From Dactylonectria macrodidyma (Eukaryota > Ascomycota > Sordariomycetes > Hypocreales > Nectriaceae): a DNA stretch of 64,000 nt. The translations under genes were made by a program, and so were the position numbers. Location of the stretch: the NCBI GenBank assembly GCA_020744425.1, contig JAGMUV010000003.1, positions 2,232,001 through 2,296,000 of the forward strand, read 5' to 3'. Positions 52,557-64,000 of the stretch are shown one piece after another (within the stretch, counting starts at the first letter, position 1; every line of letters starts with the position of its first letter). The notes below the pieces were generated by a model. The model was not told the origin of the DNA. It made no database searches and worked only from the letters and a program-made list of their open reading frames with translations.

Positions 52557-55398
52557 TCATCTGTCCACATCCGCACGACGCAATAAGTCCATGTATCCGT
52601 CGTCCTCGAATTTCTTCCTTTTCCGCTCCAATGCCGCCTCCATTTGTGAAGCCTTTGCCTCTCCTGAGCAAGATTCAGCTCGCCTTTCAATAGCTCGAGT
52701 TCCAGCTCGGCGGCTTCCTCGATCTTTCATCTTTCGAGATGGTGGCTTGGTTCTCTGAGCTTTTGAGCTAGACCCTGAGAGCGATTTCTCTCGGTACGAG
52801 CAACAGTCGGCCATGGTTGTGAAAACATGGGGTTTTCTCTGTCTTGATCACCTGGAGTGCTAGGCCCGACATGGGATTGGTTCAAAGGTGTCCCGTATCT
52901 GGAAACAATTCCTTCTCGAACAATTGAACCATCTTGTCGCGGTTGGCGAATTTCAAGAGAAATCTCGCCATTTTGAACTGAAAAGTAATGCGTCAAGAAT
53001 TGGTCTAGAATGTGGAGAGTCGCTGGGACTTACCTCGTATTGCTCATGGTTGCTCAGAGTGTCAGAATGAACTTGTTGAATGCCCATTTGTTGATAGGTC
53101 TGGTCAGTGAGAGTGAGGTTCAAATCGTAACTCGCAAGCTTAGAAGATGTTAGCATATGTCTAGATGCATTATGCATCACTCACTGGTTGATGTGTGATC
53201 TTGGTGAACCAGATTGCCGATTCCCCTGGGAAGGCACCTCGTTCAAAGTTTCAACAGTGTGGCTGCAAAACAGATGCCAGTCTTCTGGGCTTATTTCATT
53301 GCAAGCCTGATTGAGCCCGGATCGAATGACTGGATGAGACTTGCGTTCAGCCCAATGACGGAGACCCGGTTCAGCTATATGCCGTCAACATGCGGTTTAC
53401 TTCAAAGCAGAATTCCATCGCTTACGTTTCAGCTGCTTGACCAGTAAAAGCTACTCCATCTCAGACCCAACGTCTAACAATGAGAGCATTTTTTTTGAAG
53501 GTATTGAGCTATCACTGACTTTCTCATGATATGATTACGCTCGTTGCTGAAACTGAACCGAGCAAAATCGCACACATCGCTTGACTTGCCAAGTCCAATC
53601 GCGATGCTGCTGATCAACAAACGATGAGAGATAATGACCGAATCCTTGTTTCATCAGCAGTGGTCATAGACATTTCTTTCTGGGCCACCTACCCATGAGA
53701 TTCTTGTAATCCTGGTCAATCGTGATCCCAACTAGCCCAGTCTGATGCAGATGTTTCCACTGGACATTGATATCGTGCTCAGACCTGAGTGTTTGGAACA
53801 CCTTAGCGTACATAAAGGTAAACATCTCAACAGTCTCCTTAGCAAGAAACACCTGGATAAGGGGAAGTGCTAAACTGAGTTAGACTGGATTTTGATGAGA
53901 TTGGGAGCCCACTTACCTCGTTGCGTAATTTGGTTATAGCAACTCCAAACCACCTCAACCATATTCCATTCGGAAGGAAAGTTGGAATTTAAGTCGATTC
54001 TGATCGAGCGAAGATCTGACGCGCAGAAAAGCTTGACCTGATCATCGTGAAAACAGATAGCAATAAAATTCTCTCTGCCACCATTGATGTATTTCAGATA
54101 CTGCGTAATTTAGCTCCGAATATATTAGGAAAGTAAAAAGAACTGCTTACCCAGCCTTGCTCCACAGGACCCGGAAACCACCATAGAAGAAATACTGCTT
54201 TTTGTAATGGTTGTGATGGGCAACGTAACAGGGTGTTCTTGTAATGAAAAGCCTGGGCTGAATCCATAATATCCAATTGATTGAGAGCCTCATCCACTGA
54301 GCGCCAAGAGGGCTGTGTGCAGGATGGATGGCTCAAGACCAGGGAGAATTAGAAATGGGGTTAGGCAACATCAAAAAGAAACACATAAGTAGCCAATGAG
54401 ACTTACTGAGAGGTTCGGGCGACCTCTTGAATCCGTTTACAATATCTTCAAGATAAGCCCGTGTCGAGACTGAGCTGCATGGAGGAACCGGCGGATGTGT
54501 ATGCTTCCTATGAGACGTGAGGATGACTGCATTCGTGAATGCATCGACTGGAGTAAAGAAAACCCAAGTCACGTCACACTTCAGTTTGACAACTTGTGCC
54601 GCACGGTCTGAGTGGTTTACCTCTGTTGGAAAGTTAGAGTTGGTTCTTCAACTGTTTCCGGACCACTCACCGCATGTTGTCTTCCTGCTCATACTTTCGC
54701 TCAATTTATAGCACCTCTCAGATGTTCCCATTCCCTGCTCTGTCATCTCCCTCCTGACTTGGTCCATTTCTTTGAAGATTTCTTCTGTTGCCTCGAAATG
54801 ATCCCAACGATCTCCAATCAACTCACAGGCCTTTACTCCTTGCAGCGAAAACTTTGGCGAATACATTTCGCATTGAGAAAAGCAGACGAGCTCAGTATTG
54901 AGGCCGTTTCCGACCTGCACCATATTGCATCTGCATTGTTTTAGAACCATCCCAAGACCACTTTTTTGGACCTGACTTACTAAAGCCCACGGTTTTCGGG
55001 TTTCAGCGTCAGAAAGCCCTTCTGCGGCAATGGCATAAGCCACTCCACTGACTGAGCTCTTGGGATAATGAGGGATTTGAGCTGTATAGATAACCTCATT
55101 TACTGGAACCGCGTGCTTTGTGAGGGCTCTCTCTGGGGATGCTGATATAAGAGTTCGGGAAGATAAGTGAATTGGATCCTCACTCAAATCACTCTCCACT
55201 GTTTCCGGCTACATTTGATTTGGGGGTTTGAAAATTGCAACTCACAAGTTCTTGCCCCAGATTAGTCTGGATATTTTCAAGCTCTTGTTCTCCATCGGGT
55301 CTGATGAGTTTGCGTTCACCTAAGAAGAATGCATTTGGTTGAAAGGGGGATTGCGAAATTGGATGGCCTCCCCAAAGCGAGCCCCGCTGGAAATTCAT
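52557..55398 (-). pseudogene. Many-exon transposon-derived-type gene, probably disrupted
   Basis: ATG 55396-55398 (MNFQRGSLWGGHPISQSPFQ). Frame-consistent exons by eye: 55246-55398, 54981-55208, 54671-54914, 54407-54622, 54151-54296, 53917-54100, 53693-53869, 53539-53644, 53426-53508, 53185-53374 and 53034-53130, then an unresolved 3' end. They rebuild SEWNMVEVVWSCYNQITQRA, ETVEMFTFMYAKVFQTL, GLVGITIDQDYKNLMGFGHY, DWTWQVKRCVRFCSVQFQQR and GLRHWAERKSHPVIRSGLNQ. This pattern recalls a recurrent transposon-derived-looking ORF family in fungi (from memory, unnamed). Signs of decay: an in-frame TAG at 53451-53453; apparent introns of only 30 and 37 nt; and overlapping open frames at the 3' end that do not join (a coiled coil IEEAAELELELLKGELNLAQ in one frame, RKRKKFEDDGYMDLLRRADV in another). 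It could instead be an active gene with unusual splicing. Confidence 0.45.
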
Positions 55399-56571
55399 GG
55401 TCAAGGTCTCACTGAAAGTTGAATCGATTCAGAATGCATTGACAATGCATTACGAATCGATTTAAGAAAACATCATGTCAGGACAACGGCTTCGACTTGA
55501 TTCTGGGAACAGCAGGAATGTTAAATAGACGTTTTGTTGCCTATGGTGAATGACGATGGCATCTCAAGTCAGGTGACGTTGTTTTGGTGCGTGAGGCTGT
55601 CTACACTTTTGCATGCGCGTCCAGATTTTCTAACGATTGACGACCGCGGTCTTTTTTGCAAACAAGCGTCAGGCCGCTTTCGAAATCTATGCTCCCAAGG
55701 AGTGAGACTGGCAACCACGTCGGCATCGGCGAGTCAATCCGCGAAAACCCCATGAGGCTGAGAAAACATACAACACCTCGTGGATGCTTGTTTTGACAGT
55801 GCTATGCGGCTCTACAATATTCACGCGCCGTTGTCTCCCACGATGGGGGACTTTTTAATTTACGATTTGTGATGCGGTAGTCATCACTTTAGGGCTCATG
55901 AGAGAACCTGAATTCCAACAAAATTTCTTCAAAGAAATGTCCCCCCTTCTTGGCGTTGACCGAAAACAGCTGTCGATGCAAGCAACGATTCTGACGGAAA
56001 ACTTCCTATATCCAAGGGTTTTACTCTTCTGAGCGCTTCCCGCTAGGGGAAAGGCAACGCGACACCGTGGGAGTGGCTCCGAAGAGCCTAGGTGAAGGTC
56101 GTGGCAGCTCGGATGCTTTTTGATAAAGAAGAAAGAAAAAAAGAGGAAGAGAATCGTGGGCGGGTGTGCAGACTTTTAAAGACATTATGAAGATACGCTA
56201 AGCTAGTTACGGTAGATTAGTCATCAACCCTCTCGACGGCTCATGCACGAAGTCTGCAAGTGATGAATATCCTACGTGTGCATACATCCAACTGACCCAG
56301 TGCCTTAACTAGTAGAATAGGTTTGATTTGCCGACAAAATGACGTCCAACCCCTTGGGTTCCAATGCGCAATTTACATTTCCATTTATCTTTGGCATCGC
56401 ACTGTAGCAAACGCACTTGAGGCAACAGTCAAAGGCCAGTTGCTGGATGAAGCGCTCGTCGGCCTTATGTTTATCCGCCCATCGACCGACTCGGCGCGAA
56501 CCCGACGGCTCGATCTCTCTTACGTTGTCGCGCGGAGAACCCGTTGATCTTCGTCCCTCGACGACGACACG
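55399..56571. other. Divergent intergenic region, transposon-like gene and LAMMER kinase
   Basis: About 1.17 kb. Apart from the palindrome at its left end I see no gene, RNA or terminal repeat. Confidence 0.5.
55422..55462. repeat. Near-perfect 41-bp palindrome
   Basis: Left arm 55422-55440 and right arm 55444-55462 are inverted copies of 19 bases with two mismatches, around a 3-base spacer (GAC). It lies 24 bases upstream of the transposon-like gene ATG. It could be an operator, a hairpin in the leader, or part of an element terminus. Confidence 0.75.
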
Positions 56572-58750
56572 ATGTCGGCGCTTACAGCAGCTCGCCTGAC
56601 CCAGGCTCATGAACTCGGGGAGAGAAAATTCGACCCCGAAGACTTCCGACCACCTCTACTGCTGCCAGATCCGTCCGACCCCTCCCTACACCAACAGACA
56701 CTACCGGCCTCGACATCTGAATCGTCTGTGTCTCTCCGCACTACGATACAGTCGCCTCATCCATACCACGGAAGCGATAGACAGCTTCGGTCTTCACAGA
56801 ATAAAACAAGGTTGCCAGATTGGAACGAATTCTACAAGAATGGCCTTCCCCAGGAGATTATCGTTATTGAGGACACTCCAGAGCCTTGCCCGGACCACCC
56901 GACAGACGAAACTCCGAGCTACCACACCATCGCGCCCTCGATAAAACCTCCCGCAACCAAGAAACGAAAATTCGAAGAACCACTTGCACAACCTGAGAAT
57001 CCTGTTGCGCAGCTACACATCGAGAAGTCCGAAGTGAGGACCGCCGAGCCCCAACTCTTGGACGCCCGATTACCAGAGCCAAAGCCCACACCGCAGCTGG
57101 GCTCGCCTGACCCGCGGGTGAACCAGAAGAGGAAGAGAACACGATATCAGCTTGCGGGTGGAGATAACCATAGTACTGATGCAAAGTCCTTGTTGGGGAC
57201 TTATGCCGAATACACTGGACTCACCAAAGACGTCAAAATAGCAAAAGATGTGCCTATCAGGATCGGGCACACGGTTAGTGACGCAATGTTCCGCAAACAG
57301 TTTCCTTCTGTCTAACAACCTTCAGGGCTCGAGGGCTGACAACAAGAAAATCGATGATGACGATGGACACTATATTGTCGTTCCTGACGCAGACCTCACG
57401 AGTCAATGTTGGTCATTTCTTCGTTGTGGTGTGTTCTAGCCACATGCTCATCAGTTTCAGATAAAATCCGAAAGCTTCTCGGCCAAGGAACCTTCGGCAA
57501 GGTTGTACAAGCCCTCGATACCAAAGCCAACCAAGTCGTCGCCGTCAAGATCATCCGATCTGTACAAAAGTACCGCGATGCTGCTAAGATTGAGTTGCGA
57601 GTTTTGCAGACACTCCGACAGAACGATGCCGACAACAAATACAAGTGCATTCACCTTCGAGATTGCTTCGACTTTCGCGGCCACACTTGTCTCGTTATGA
57701 ACCTTCTTGACTCTAGCATTTTTGACTATCTCAAGGCGAATGGATTTGTTCCCTTCCCGAATAGCCACATACAAAGCTTTGCGAAGCAGCTTTTGACCAG
57801 TGTTGCCTGTGAGCTCTTAACCCCATTTTTGCGCGAATTCGTCATTCTAATAAAATATTAGTTGTCCACGACTTGGGACTAATCCACACCGACCTAAAAC
57901 CGGAAAACATCCTTCTCTGTGATGCTACCTACCAAACGTTCACCTACAATCGCACTATCCCGTCATCCCGAACAACCCCAGGTCGCCAGGCTGAACACCG
58001 CAGGGTTCTCTTGAACCCTGAGATTAGACTCATAGATTTTGGGTCAGCGACTTTCTCGCACGAGTACCACTCCTCTGTTGTCTCAACACGTCATTACAGA
58101 GCCCCCGAAATTATCCTCGGCCTCGGTTGGTCTTTCGGATGCGACATCTGGAGTATCGGCTGCATCCTCGTGGAGTTTTTCACCGGCGACGCATTATTCC
58201 AAACACATGACAACCTTGAACATTTGGCATTGATGGAAGCCGTGTTTGACCAACGAATTGATACAGAGCTGGTGCGGAAAGTCAACAGGTCATCCTCCAG
58301 AAGCAACAACGCAGCAAGGTAAATTTGCCTCCCAGCCATATGTCCCAACCTCACAACAGGTGACGTCTATTTCAGCTTGCTAACGACCTGGGCAGTTATT
58401 TCAAGCGGTTTAAACTCGCCTACCCAACTCCTGAAACAAATCGAGCGTCAAGACGGTTCGTAAAGACCATGAAGCGCCTCGAGGTATGCCTCAACATCAC
58501 CATTCTCCCCTCTCGACAAGCCCTTACGCAAGCACAGGATATCATCCCCTACAAAAACAACAGCTTTCTCAAAAACTTTCTTGATTTGCTTCAAAAAATA
58601 TTCGTGTACGACCCTGCTCGTCGTATTACTGCAAAAGAAGCGTTGCGTCATCCATGGTTTCAAGAACCAGTACGCGATGACGGGACAGAAGCAGCGCGGA
58701 TTCGCCTAGAAAGAGCCCAAATGGGTCAAGGCTCGCAGACGCGGCTGTAG
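56572..58750 (+). CDS. lkh1: LAMMER (CLK/Kns1/Lkh1) dual-specificity kinase
   Basis: A CMGC-group kinase that phosphorylates SR-type splicing factors and regulates growth and stress responses. Exons 56572-57273, 57326-57407, 57461-57808, 57862-58318, 58396-58483 and 58538-58750 give 629 aa. The N-terminal about 250 residues are disordered with a basic patch ([10 protein letters not shown]). The kinase begins [16 protein letters not shown] with the Gly-rich loop, then VVAVKIIRS (ATP Lys), [12 protein letters not shown] (catalytic loop), LIDFGSATF (DFG), [20 protein letters not shown], and EHLALMEAV, the LAMMER signature with the usual second Met-Glu-Arg altered. [17 protein letters not shown] and [12 protein letters not shown] close the domain. 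All junctions are phase-consistent. Intron 5 (58484-58537) is 54 nt and stop-free. Confidence 0.93.
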
Positions 58751-59992
58751 TGGTTTGCTCAAGTGTTGGTGCTAGGTGTTTTAAATTCGGGCTGCATCTA
58801 CGACATGATCATTTACGGGACATTTACTTTCATGACGGCGCTTGGGTTGAGATTTTCCAGTCAAGACAGGCGCAAGCTGAAGATGGAATGACGGGTCTAA
58901 ACCAAGGTGACAGAGGCAGGTTTATATGATGATACCCAGTACAGAGGAGGACTTCACCTGAAAAGTTAATCTGTGGTTGATGGTTTCGCAGGCATAAGAG
59001 TCACAGATCAATCAATCGAGACTTTCGATCGAGCAATACGATGGATAAAGTGTGTCAAAAATCCGAATTGATTGATCTATGACTCCTGTGCCTCTGAAAC
59101 CTTTAATCGCAGGTTAACTTTCAGGTGAAGTCATTCCAGCTGTCTTCGCGTGTGAGGGTGTGTGATGGGGGGAAAGCAGTCAGGGCCCAGCTCTTGGGAC
59201 CGACGAGCCATTTATATATATATCTAGATTTGAGTTTTTCATCTTCAAGGAGCTAGAAAAGCTTGATCTTTGGCAACCGTGGGAGCATTGGGTGTTGGAA
59301 ATGTTTCAATTGTGAAGAAGACTGTGTCTTCTTTCTTTGCCTTCGTGCTATCAACTCGCCTTTGATGGAGCGAACAGCTTTACGCATAGTTACGTGCTTA
59401 TTGCGCTCGATACTTAGACATGGGTGTGATTAGGATCTGCGCCATCCCAGTTGAATGCATAATCAGACGTCGATACTTCATTCGTGTTGCGCCTCGCAGC
59501 TGACTTGCACTTATTGATGTCACTCTGTCTAAGACCAATGCTAATTTATGTGCCTTAACTTCCGTAATAAAGGTCAAACGCCCTCTTCTCTAAGCTTACA
59601 GCCCCGGGAAACAATGTCGACTGGCTCTTTGAAAGTTGATATGGATCACACTACATGGCAAGTAAAGCCTATCAGCTTTCAGATATGTGATACACCTAGA
59701 TACATAAACATGAACGTTTGATGCATGTAGCGAACCCAAATCTGTTTGGGATATAGAATCCCTCTATTATTTATTCATGCAGGACTGCATTTGGGAGTCT
59801 ATTAGTCGTTTAGTGTTCATTTTTCGCACTCACTTGTACCTGCTCCTTTTTATGAAGATATGTGCGGCTATATTAGTCTGTCAGCCTCTTCTAAATACTC
59901 TGTAGAACTAATAGTGACAAGTTGTGTACGTGTTAACAAAATATGTCTCAGTCGTATTCTAGGAGTCATCCATCTCGTGTGGCATCGTGTCC
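58751..59992. other. Convergent intergenic region, LAMMER kinase and DUF7580-like gene
   Basis: About 1.24 kb between convergent stops, AT-rich, with a short TATATATATA run near 59213. Open frames are short and without support. No RNA gene was recognised. Confidence 0.5.
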
Positions 59993-61790
59993 TTATACAC
60001 TTAGCTTCATGTGGTCTAATAATGTCTCTAGCTCCATCACAACACTGTCATAGACCTTTTGCCGGAAATCATCATCATCAAGACCTTTCACCTCTGTACA
60101 TTCTATGCAGCGGACAACGACAGCTTTGTACACCGGATCGATTATTCCTCCTCTCCTCTCTAGTAACTTGTGTGCGGCGATGAAGTCGCGGGTGATGTTA
60201 GAAGCATCATCCCCTATGACCTTGTCATCTGATCCACGTAAGTTGTCGAGATTTGCACCTGAAATAATCTCTAGTAGTAAGATTCCAAGTGCAAAGAGCG
60301 TGGGGTTGTTCATCAATGTGCAACTCGCCTCAGGAGTAGTAGTGCGGGTCTCCGGGGATTCTCGCGGATCCCCTGGAAGGCTTTGAATAAGGAAAGGATG
60401 CTCATACGAAAGTGAGCTGCCCCGTCGAAAGAAGTGCACGTTCTTGCTGGTGAGCACTTCAGGAAGCCACGGGGTCTTGCTCAGCTGGAGGACACTAGAG
60501 GCAATAGAGAGTGCAAGTCGGACCTTGGCAACTAAGGAAATCAACGGCTGTAGTCCATTTTTGCCTCCAAGAACATCATGTAAGCTGATGATTGACCATT
60601 CCTCGCTGTTGGCTATGAAACCAAGAGGGCACACTTGAAAGTGGCGGTTGGTACATCCACTATCAATGAGGTGCCCATAGCAGACAGGACGTGCTTCACG
60701 ACTGCTCTTCACAGCCATGCAAAGGTTAAGGGGCGTATGATTTTGAGTAGTTTTGATGTAGGCGATGTTTGTTGCGGGTTCAGTGATGATGGCCAGGGCG
60801 CTTTTGACAAGAGGTAGTGGTTTTGCAGGACTCATGAAAGATAATCTCGAGTTCAGGCTGAAGGAGACTCCCTTCTTCAGCTTTGAGTTTTTGACAATTG
60901 GTGGTGTTTCAGGTGCTTCGGGACTGAGTAAGGCCGTTTTGATATTGACTTCGTCCCAGAAGCGTCTGCTGGCTGCCCCATCATTCACTTCAAATGAGAT
61001 GGCGACTTTGAATTGTGCATCGCGTAAGATCTTCTCATCCTCGCCGTCATGCCCGATATCTATAAGTCGTGTAGCCAGCTCGAGACTGATGTGGTGGGAA
61101 TCATTACATGATATACTTGAGTGAAGTGCTCGCCAGATACTTGAAGCAAGGTCCCGTAGAACTTTGAAGAGTTTCCCGCGGGACAGTTTTTGTCGTCCAG
61201 GTTGAAGAGTGATGCTTAGACGTGCAAAGCCCTCGAGGTCGCTTATGCATTTTGAAATCGTATCTAAGGAGTCCTTGTAGTCCTTTCGGTTCAGTCGGTA
61301 GAGTAGCTTCTTGAATTCTCTCGTCATCTGCCCTTGATGGACCCAAGTAGCCTAAGTCACACTAATTAGCCCACTGGTATAATATGGAAGACCAAGACTG
61401 ACTTACCTGTCCGTCGCGGGTTACTTGAACACTGAGTCGTTGCATGACACTGTCTAGAACTTCTTTGACCTCCACGACTGTCTCTTCAAAAGGGCTGTAT
61501 GAGCTCCAGAGCCTCCGTCGGATCTTTGCGTTGGTCTCCTCTATTTGCCACAACGGCCCAAATGGGTCTTTGAGCATTGGCTCAATGTCTCTCTGGGGAA
61601 CCACGTCGCTAATCAGCTGGTTGCAGACGTTATATAGCTTTGCTTGCTCCGTAGTTAACTGTCGATTGAGGCTCCTCAGCTCCGAGTGCGCCTTGCCCCA
61701 GTCCCGCATGAAGCCGCAATAGGCCTCTAGCGCTGTAACGAGTAGAGGAATTGTTCCTAGTACTATGCCGACAGCTTCGATGCCAGACAT
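59993..61790 (-). CDS. DUF7580-like fungal protein with NLR-type N-terminal helical segment
   Basis: Exons 61407-61790 and 59993-61351 give 580 aa, joined by a 55-nt intron (GTAAGT...CTAATTAG...TTAG) at phase 0. The ATG gives MSGIEAVGIVLGTIPLLVTA, the hydrophobic opening common to fungal STAND/NLR-like and prion-forming helical proteins, then a helical region (GKAHSELRSLNRQLTTEQAK). The C-terminal half has SIASSVLQLSKTPWLPEVLT, NVHFFRRG and LFALGILLLEIISGANLDNL, resembling a degenerate kinase-like lobe as in DUF7580 proteins. The family is recalled from memory and length fits. The role is unknown; links to nonself recognition in fungi are suggested for related architectures. It shares a 388-base divergent promoter with the C2H2 gene. 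Confidence 0.75.
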
Positions 61791-62178
61791 AATTGTAATA
61801 GTCACTCGATTCGCAGAATTTTGAGGTGCGTAAAGAAATGTGTTCGAGCGGTTCTTGTATCCGGCTCGGAGGTATGAGGAAGTCTTACGACATGCATGCC
61901 CTGGAATCCTGCAGCCCAATCAGTGAGGTGGAACATATTACCCCGCTCGCAGGCTGAAGGTATCTGAAAAAGGTGGAACACCCATCACCTCGTCAAGTTG
62001 CTCTTATATTTTTGCCTCAATTTTTCTCCTTAGCAGGTTCGTGTTGTTAAGTCCACAAGGTCAAATGACTGGCACGAATGTGGAGCAGGGAACTTCTCTA
62101 TCTTCCGACAAACACTTAACTCTCGCTCTGGTCCACTCACGCACCGGGTTGCATGGGCCTGTTTAACTCAACCATATC
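61791..62178. promoter_or_regulatory. Short bidirectional promoter, DUF7580-like and C2H2 genes
   Basis: Only 388 bases separate the two head-to-head ATGs, so the genes must share promoter space. No canonical factor site stands out. Confidence 0.45.
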
Positions 62179-64000
62179 ATGAGCACAACTCAAGGACCAG
62201 GGGCGATTGCCTCCAACGTTTTGGTAGTTTTGAGGGCATTTCAGGATTTGGTCAAATCCCTTGCTGGCGAAAGTGGCTCTTCTAATACACACACCATATT
62301 GCCAGGATTCGAGGAGGAGATGATGCGCTTCAAGATGTGGAGCGGAAATCTTGGAGCACATCAAAGCGGCCGGGTTTCTCTCGACCATCGCCTGAGAGAC
62401 GCGCCTCATCTACGAGAGCAAGTCATATACCTTCTCAAGGACTTGTGCGAATCTCTGCAAGACGCATTATCGTTGGCGTCTCACCAACCGCCCTTGTGGC
62501 AAACCAAAGACGTTGGTGAAGCGACATCTATGAGTCACAGCAGCGACTTCGCACTTACAGACTCGGACTCAGACTCGGATTTTCCAGAATCAGGGTTGTT
62601 GACAGCTCGAACTGACGTTGAGGAAGCTATTGACTGCCTTCTGAGGCTCTCCGTAGCTATTGCAAACCCCGCGCCTCACGAGAGAGTTCAGAATCTCGGC
62701 ACCGGTCCTTCTGACGATGTCTCCTTTTATGAAACTTTTGATATCCAACGCGTCCGCGATAAGTTTCCAAAGATCAGCACTGAGTTGGCCGAGACTTTGG
62801 GCAAGTCTATAACTCGTCGCCGGCAATTCTTTAAATACCGGGAAGCCCATCACACCAAACTTTCCGCTGGCTTGGAAGCGGCGCTCAACAGAGAAACGGA
62901 CACAAGCCGTACAGAGATCGTTCCGAAAACTGTCGCCTCATCACTGCCAGACTACTTGAAGAAACTGACCAACATCGACCTCACGATGGACGTGATTGAT
63001 GAGGATGGTCGATCTGAGACTGGCATGTCGCAAACCTCCTATGCCACTTCGGCTGGGGTTTTAGAGGACTCGAATGATCCTGAAAAGAGGCCACCACCTC
63101 TCTTGAAAGTACCGCCTTTACCGGAAGCTGCGAGGAGGGGAAACTTTGAATGCCCCTTCTGCTATCGGATGATTTCAGCCAGCTCATGGAGAGCATGGAA
63201 GTACGTGTATTTCTCTTGATTTCAACTGAGATTTGGACGGTTTAACTCTTCATTGTGGACTCCATCATCCGCTCATTATCTAACATTCCACTGTAACAGA
63301 CGGCACGTCTTTGGAGATCTTCGACCCTATACGTGTATATTCTCGGACTGCAAAGAATCAAACGCGGATTTTGATCGACGACATCTGTGGCAGTTGCACG
63401 TTTCACAGCATCATTGGCGGTCATGGTTTTGCCCATTTAGATGCGAGGGGACATTCCCATCGGCGACGGAGCTCAAGCTTCACATAGGCCAAAAGCACCT
63501 AAAAAATGCACCCGAGGAGCAACTCAGCACCTTGGCAACCCTTGGTGAGAAGCCTGTATCTGATGACACTGCAAGTACATGCCCTGTGTGTGCGCAGACC
63601 ATCGTGGGATTGAAGTCATACATAAAGCATGTTGGGCGTCATTTGGAGCAGCTAGCCCTGATCGCTCTTCCGGATCTTGAGGATGAAGAGGCGGGAGACG
63701 AGGGCGGAAGTGTGGAGCAGAACAGTGCAGCCTCCGAAGTGATTACAGACGATGTCAACATATCGGATGTTGCTTCCACGTCACCATCCCTGCGGCGTCG
63801 GCTCCAAGAACCAGAAGACGCAATTGTGCCGGGATCAGGAGTCTATTCGTTATATGATGACGAAATTAGATTGGGAGACCAAGCACTTTCAGAGACTCAA
63901 GATGAGGAGCCAAGGCTATGGAATGAAGGTGCCGACTCTCAGCAGCATGAGTCGGCACATGTTGAGAACTTTCAGGAAGAGCCTACAACAAAGCCTGAGG
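62179..64000 (+). CDS. C2H2 zinc-finger domain protein, 3' end outside window
   Basis: The ATG at 62179 (MSTTQGPGAIASNVLVVLRA) starts exon 1, 62179-63200. The intron 63201-63299 (GTACGT...CTAAC...CAG) joins SSWRAW to KRHVFGDLRPYTCIFSDC, a fungal C2H2 signature. Exon 2 then reads to the right edge without a stop, so the protein exceeds 570 aa. The N-terminal about 330 residues are helical and acidic. Cys/His-rich segments follow: FECPFCYRMI, YTCIFSDCK...HLWQLHVSQHH, WFCPFRCEGTF...LKLHIGQKHL and STCPVCAQTI...SYIKHVGRHLEQLAL. This array matches the C2H2 region of large fungal proteins often found near NLR-type genes. DNA binding is not established. The tail is acidic. Confidence 0.8.

Noticed and set aside
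53164..53178. Palindrome GATGCATTATGCATC as a transposon terminal repeat
   Set aside because: It lies inside an apparent intron of the transposon-like gene and has no partner at the other end.

Overview
This is a stretch of nuclear chromosome from a filamentous ascomycete (Pezizomycotina), most likely a Sordariomycete and perhaps Hypocreales. The evidence is the many short introns of about 50-75 nt with GTRAGT donors and CTAAC-type branch points, the fungal Zn2Cys6 and C2H2 proteins, a SepA/Bni1-type formin, Sec16, and the LAMMER kinase layout. Class and order are inferred. There are no operons, rRNA genes, CRISPR arrays or prokaryotic elements, and I recognised no tRNA gene.

Layout, left to right. 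The 3' end of a formin gene (minus strand) runs off the left edge. Next come a small single-pass membrane protein with an apparent GC-AG intron (+), a degenerate RING-like protein (-), the checkpoint clamp subunit Hus1 (+), the COPII scaffold Sec16 (-), and a full-length MDR-type ABC transporter in seven exons (-). The transporter is divergent from an eight-exon Zn2Cys6 transcription factor (+). Then follow a Neo1-type P4-ATPase (+), Cyc2 (-), Aim32 (-), a vacuolar amino-acid transporter of the Avt3 type (-), a 3.9-kb gene-poor gap, a Vhc1-type cation-chloride cotransporter (+), a low-complexity unrecognised protein (+), a CobW/ZNG1-like GTPase (-) and a small conserved-looking protein (+). 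The last part holds a many-exon, probably disrupted gene resembling fungal transposon-derived ORFs (-), a LAMMER kinase (+), a two-exon protein resembling the fungal DUF7580 family (-), and a C2H2 zinc-finger protein running off the right edge (+).

Most of the left and centre is core housekeeping: polarity (formin), secretion and membrane traffic (Sec16, Neo1), mitochondrial function (Cyc2, Aim32), genome integrity (Hus1) and vacuolar transport (Avt3, Vhc1). From about 52 kb onward the content is more accessory: the transposon-like gene, the DUF7580-type protein and the C2H2 protein, separated by AT-richer spacers. The Zn2Cys6 factor and ABC transporter form a head-to-head pair, a layout that often reflects regulator and target. 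The DUF7580-type and C2H2 genes share a short bidirectional promoter.

Exon junctions were placed by eye from splice consensus and frame continuity, and none was checked against transcripts. Starts were set on real ATG codons.
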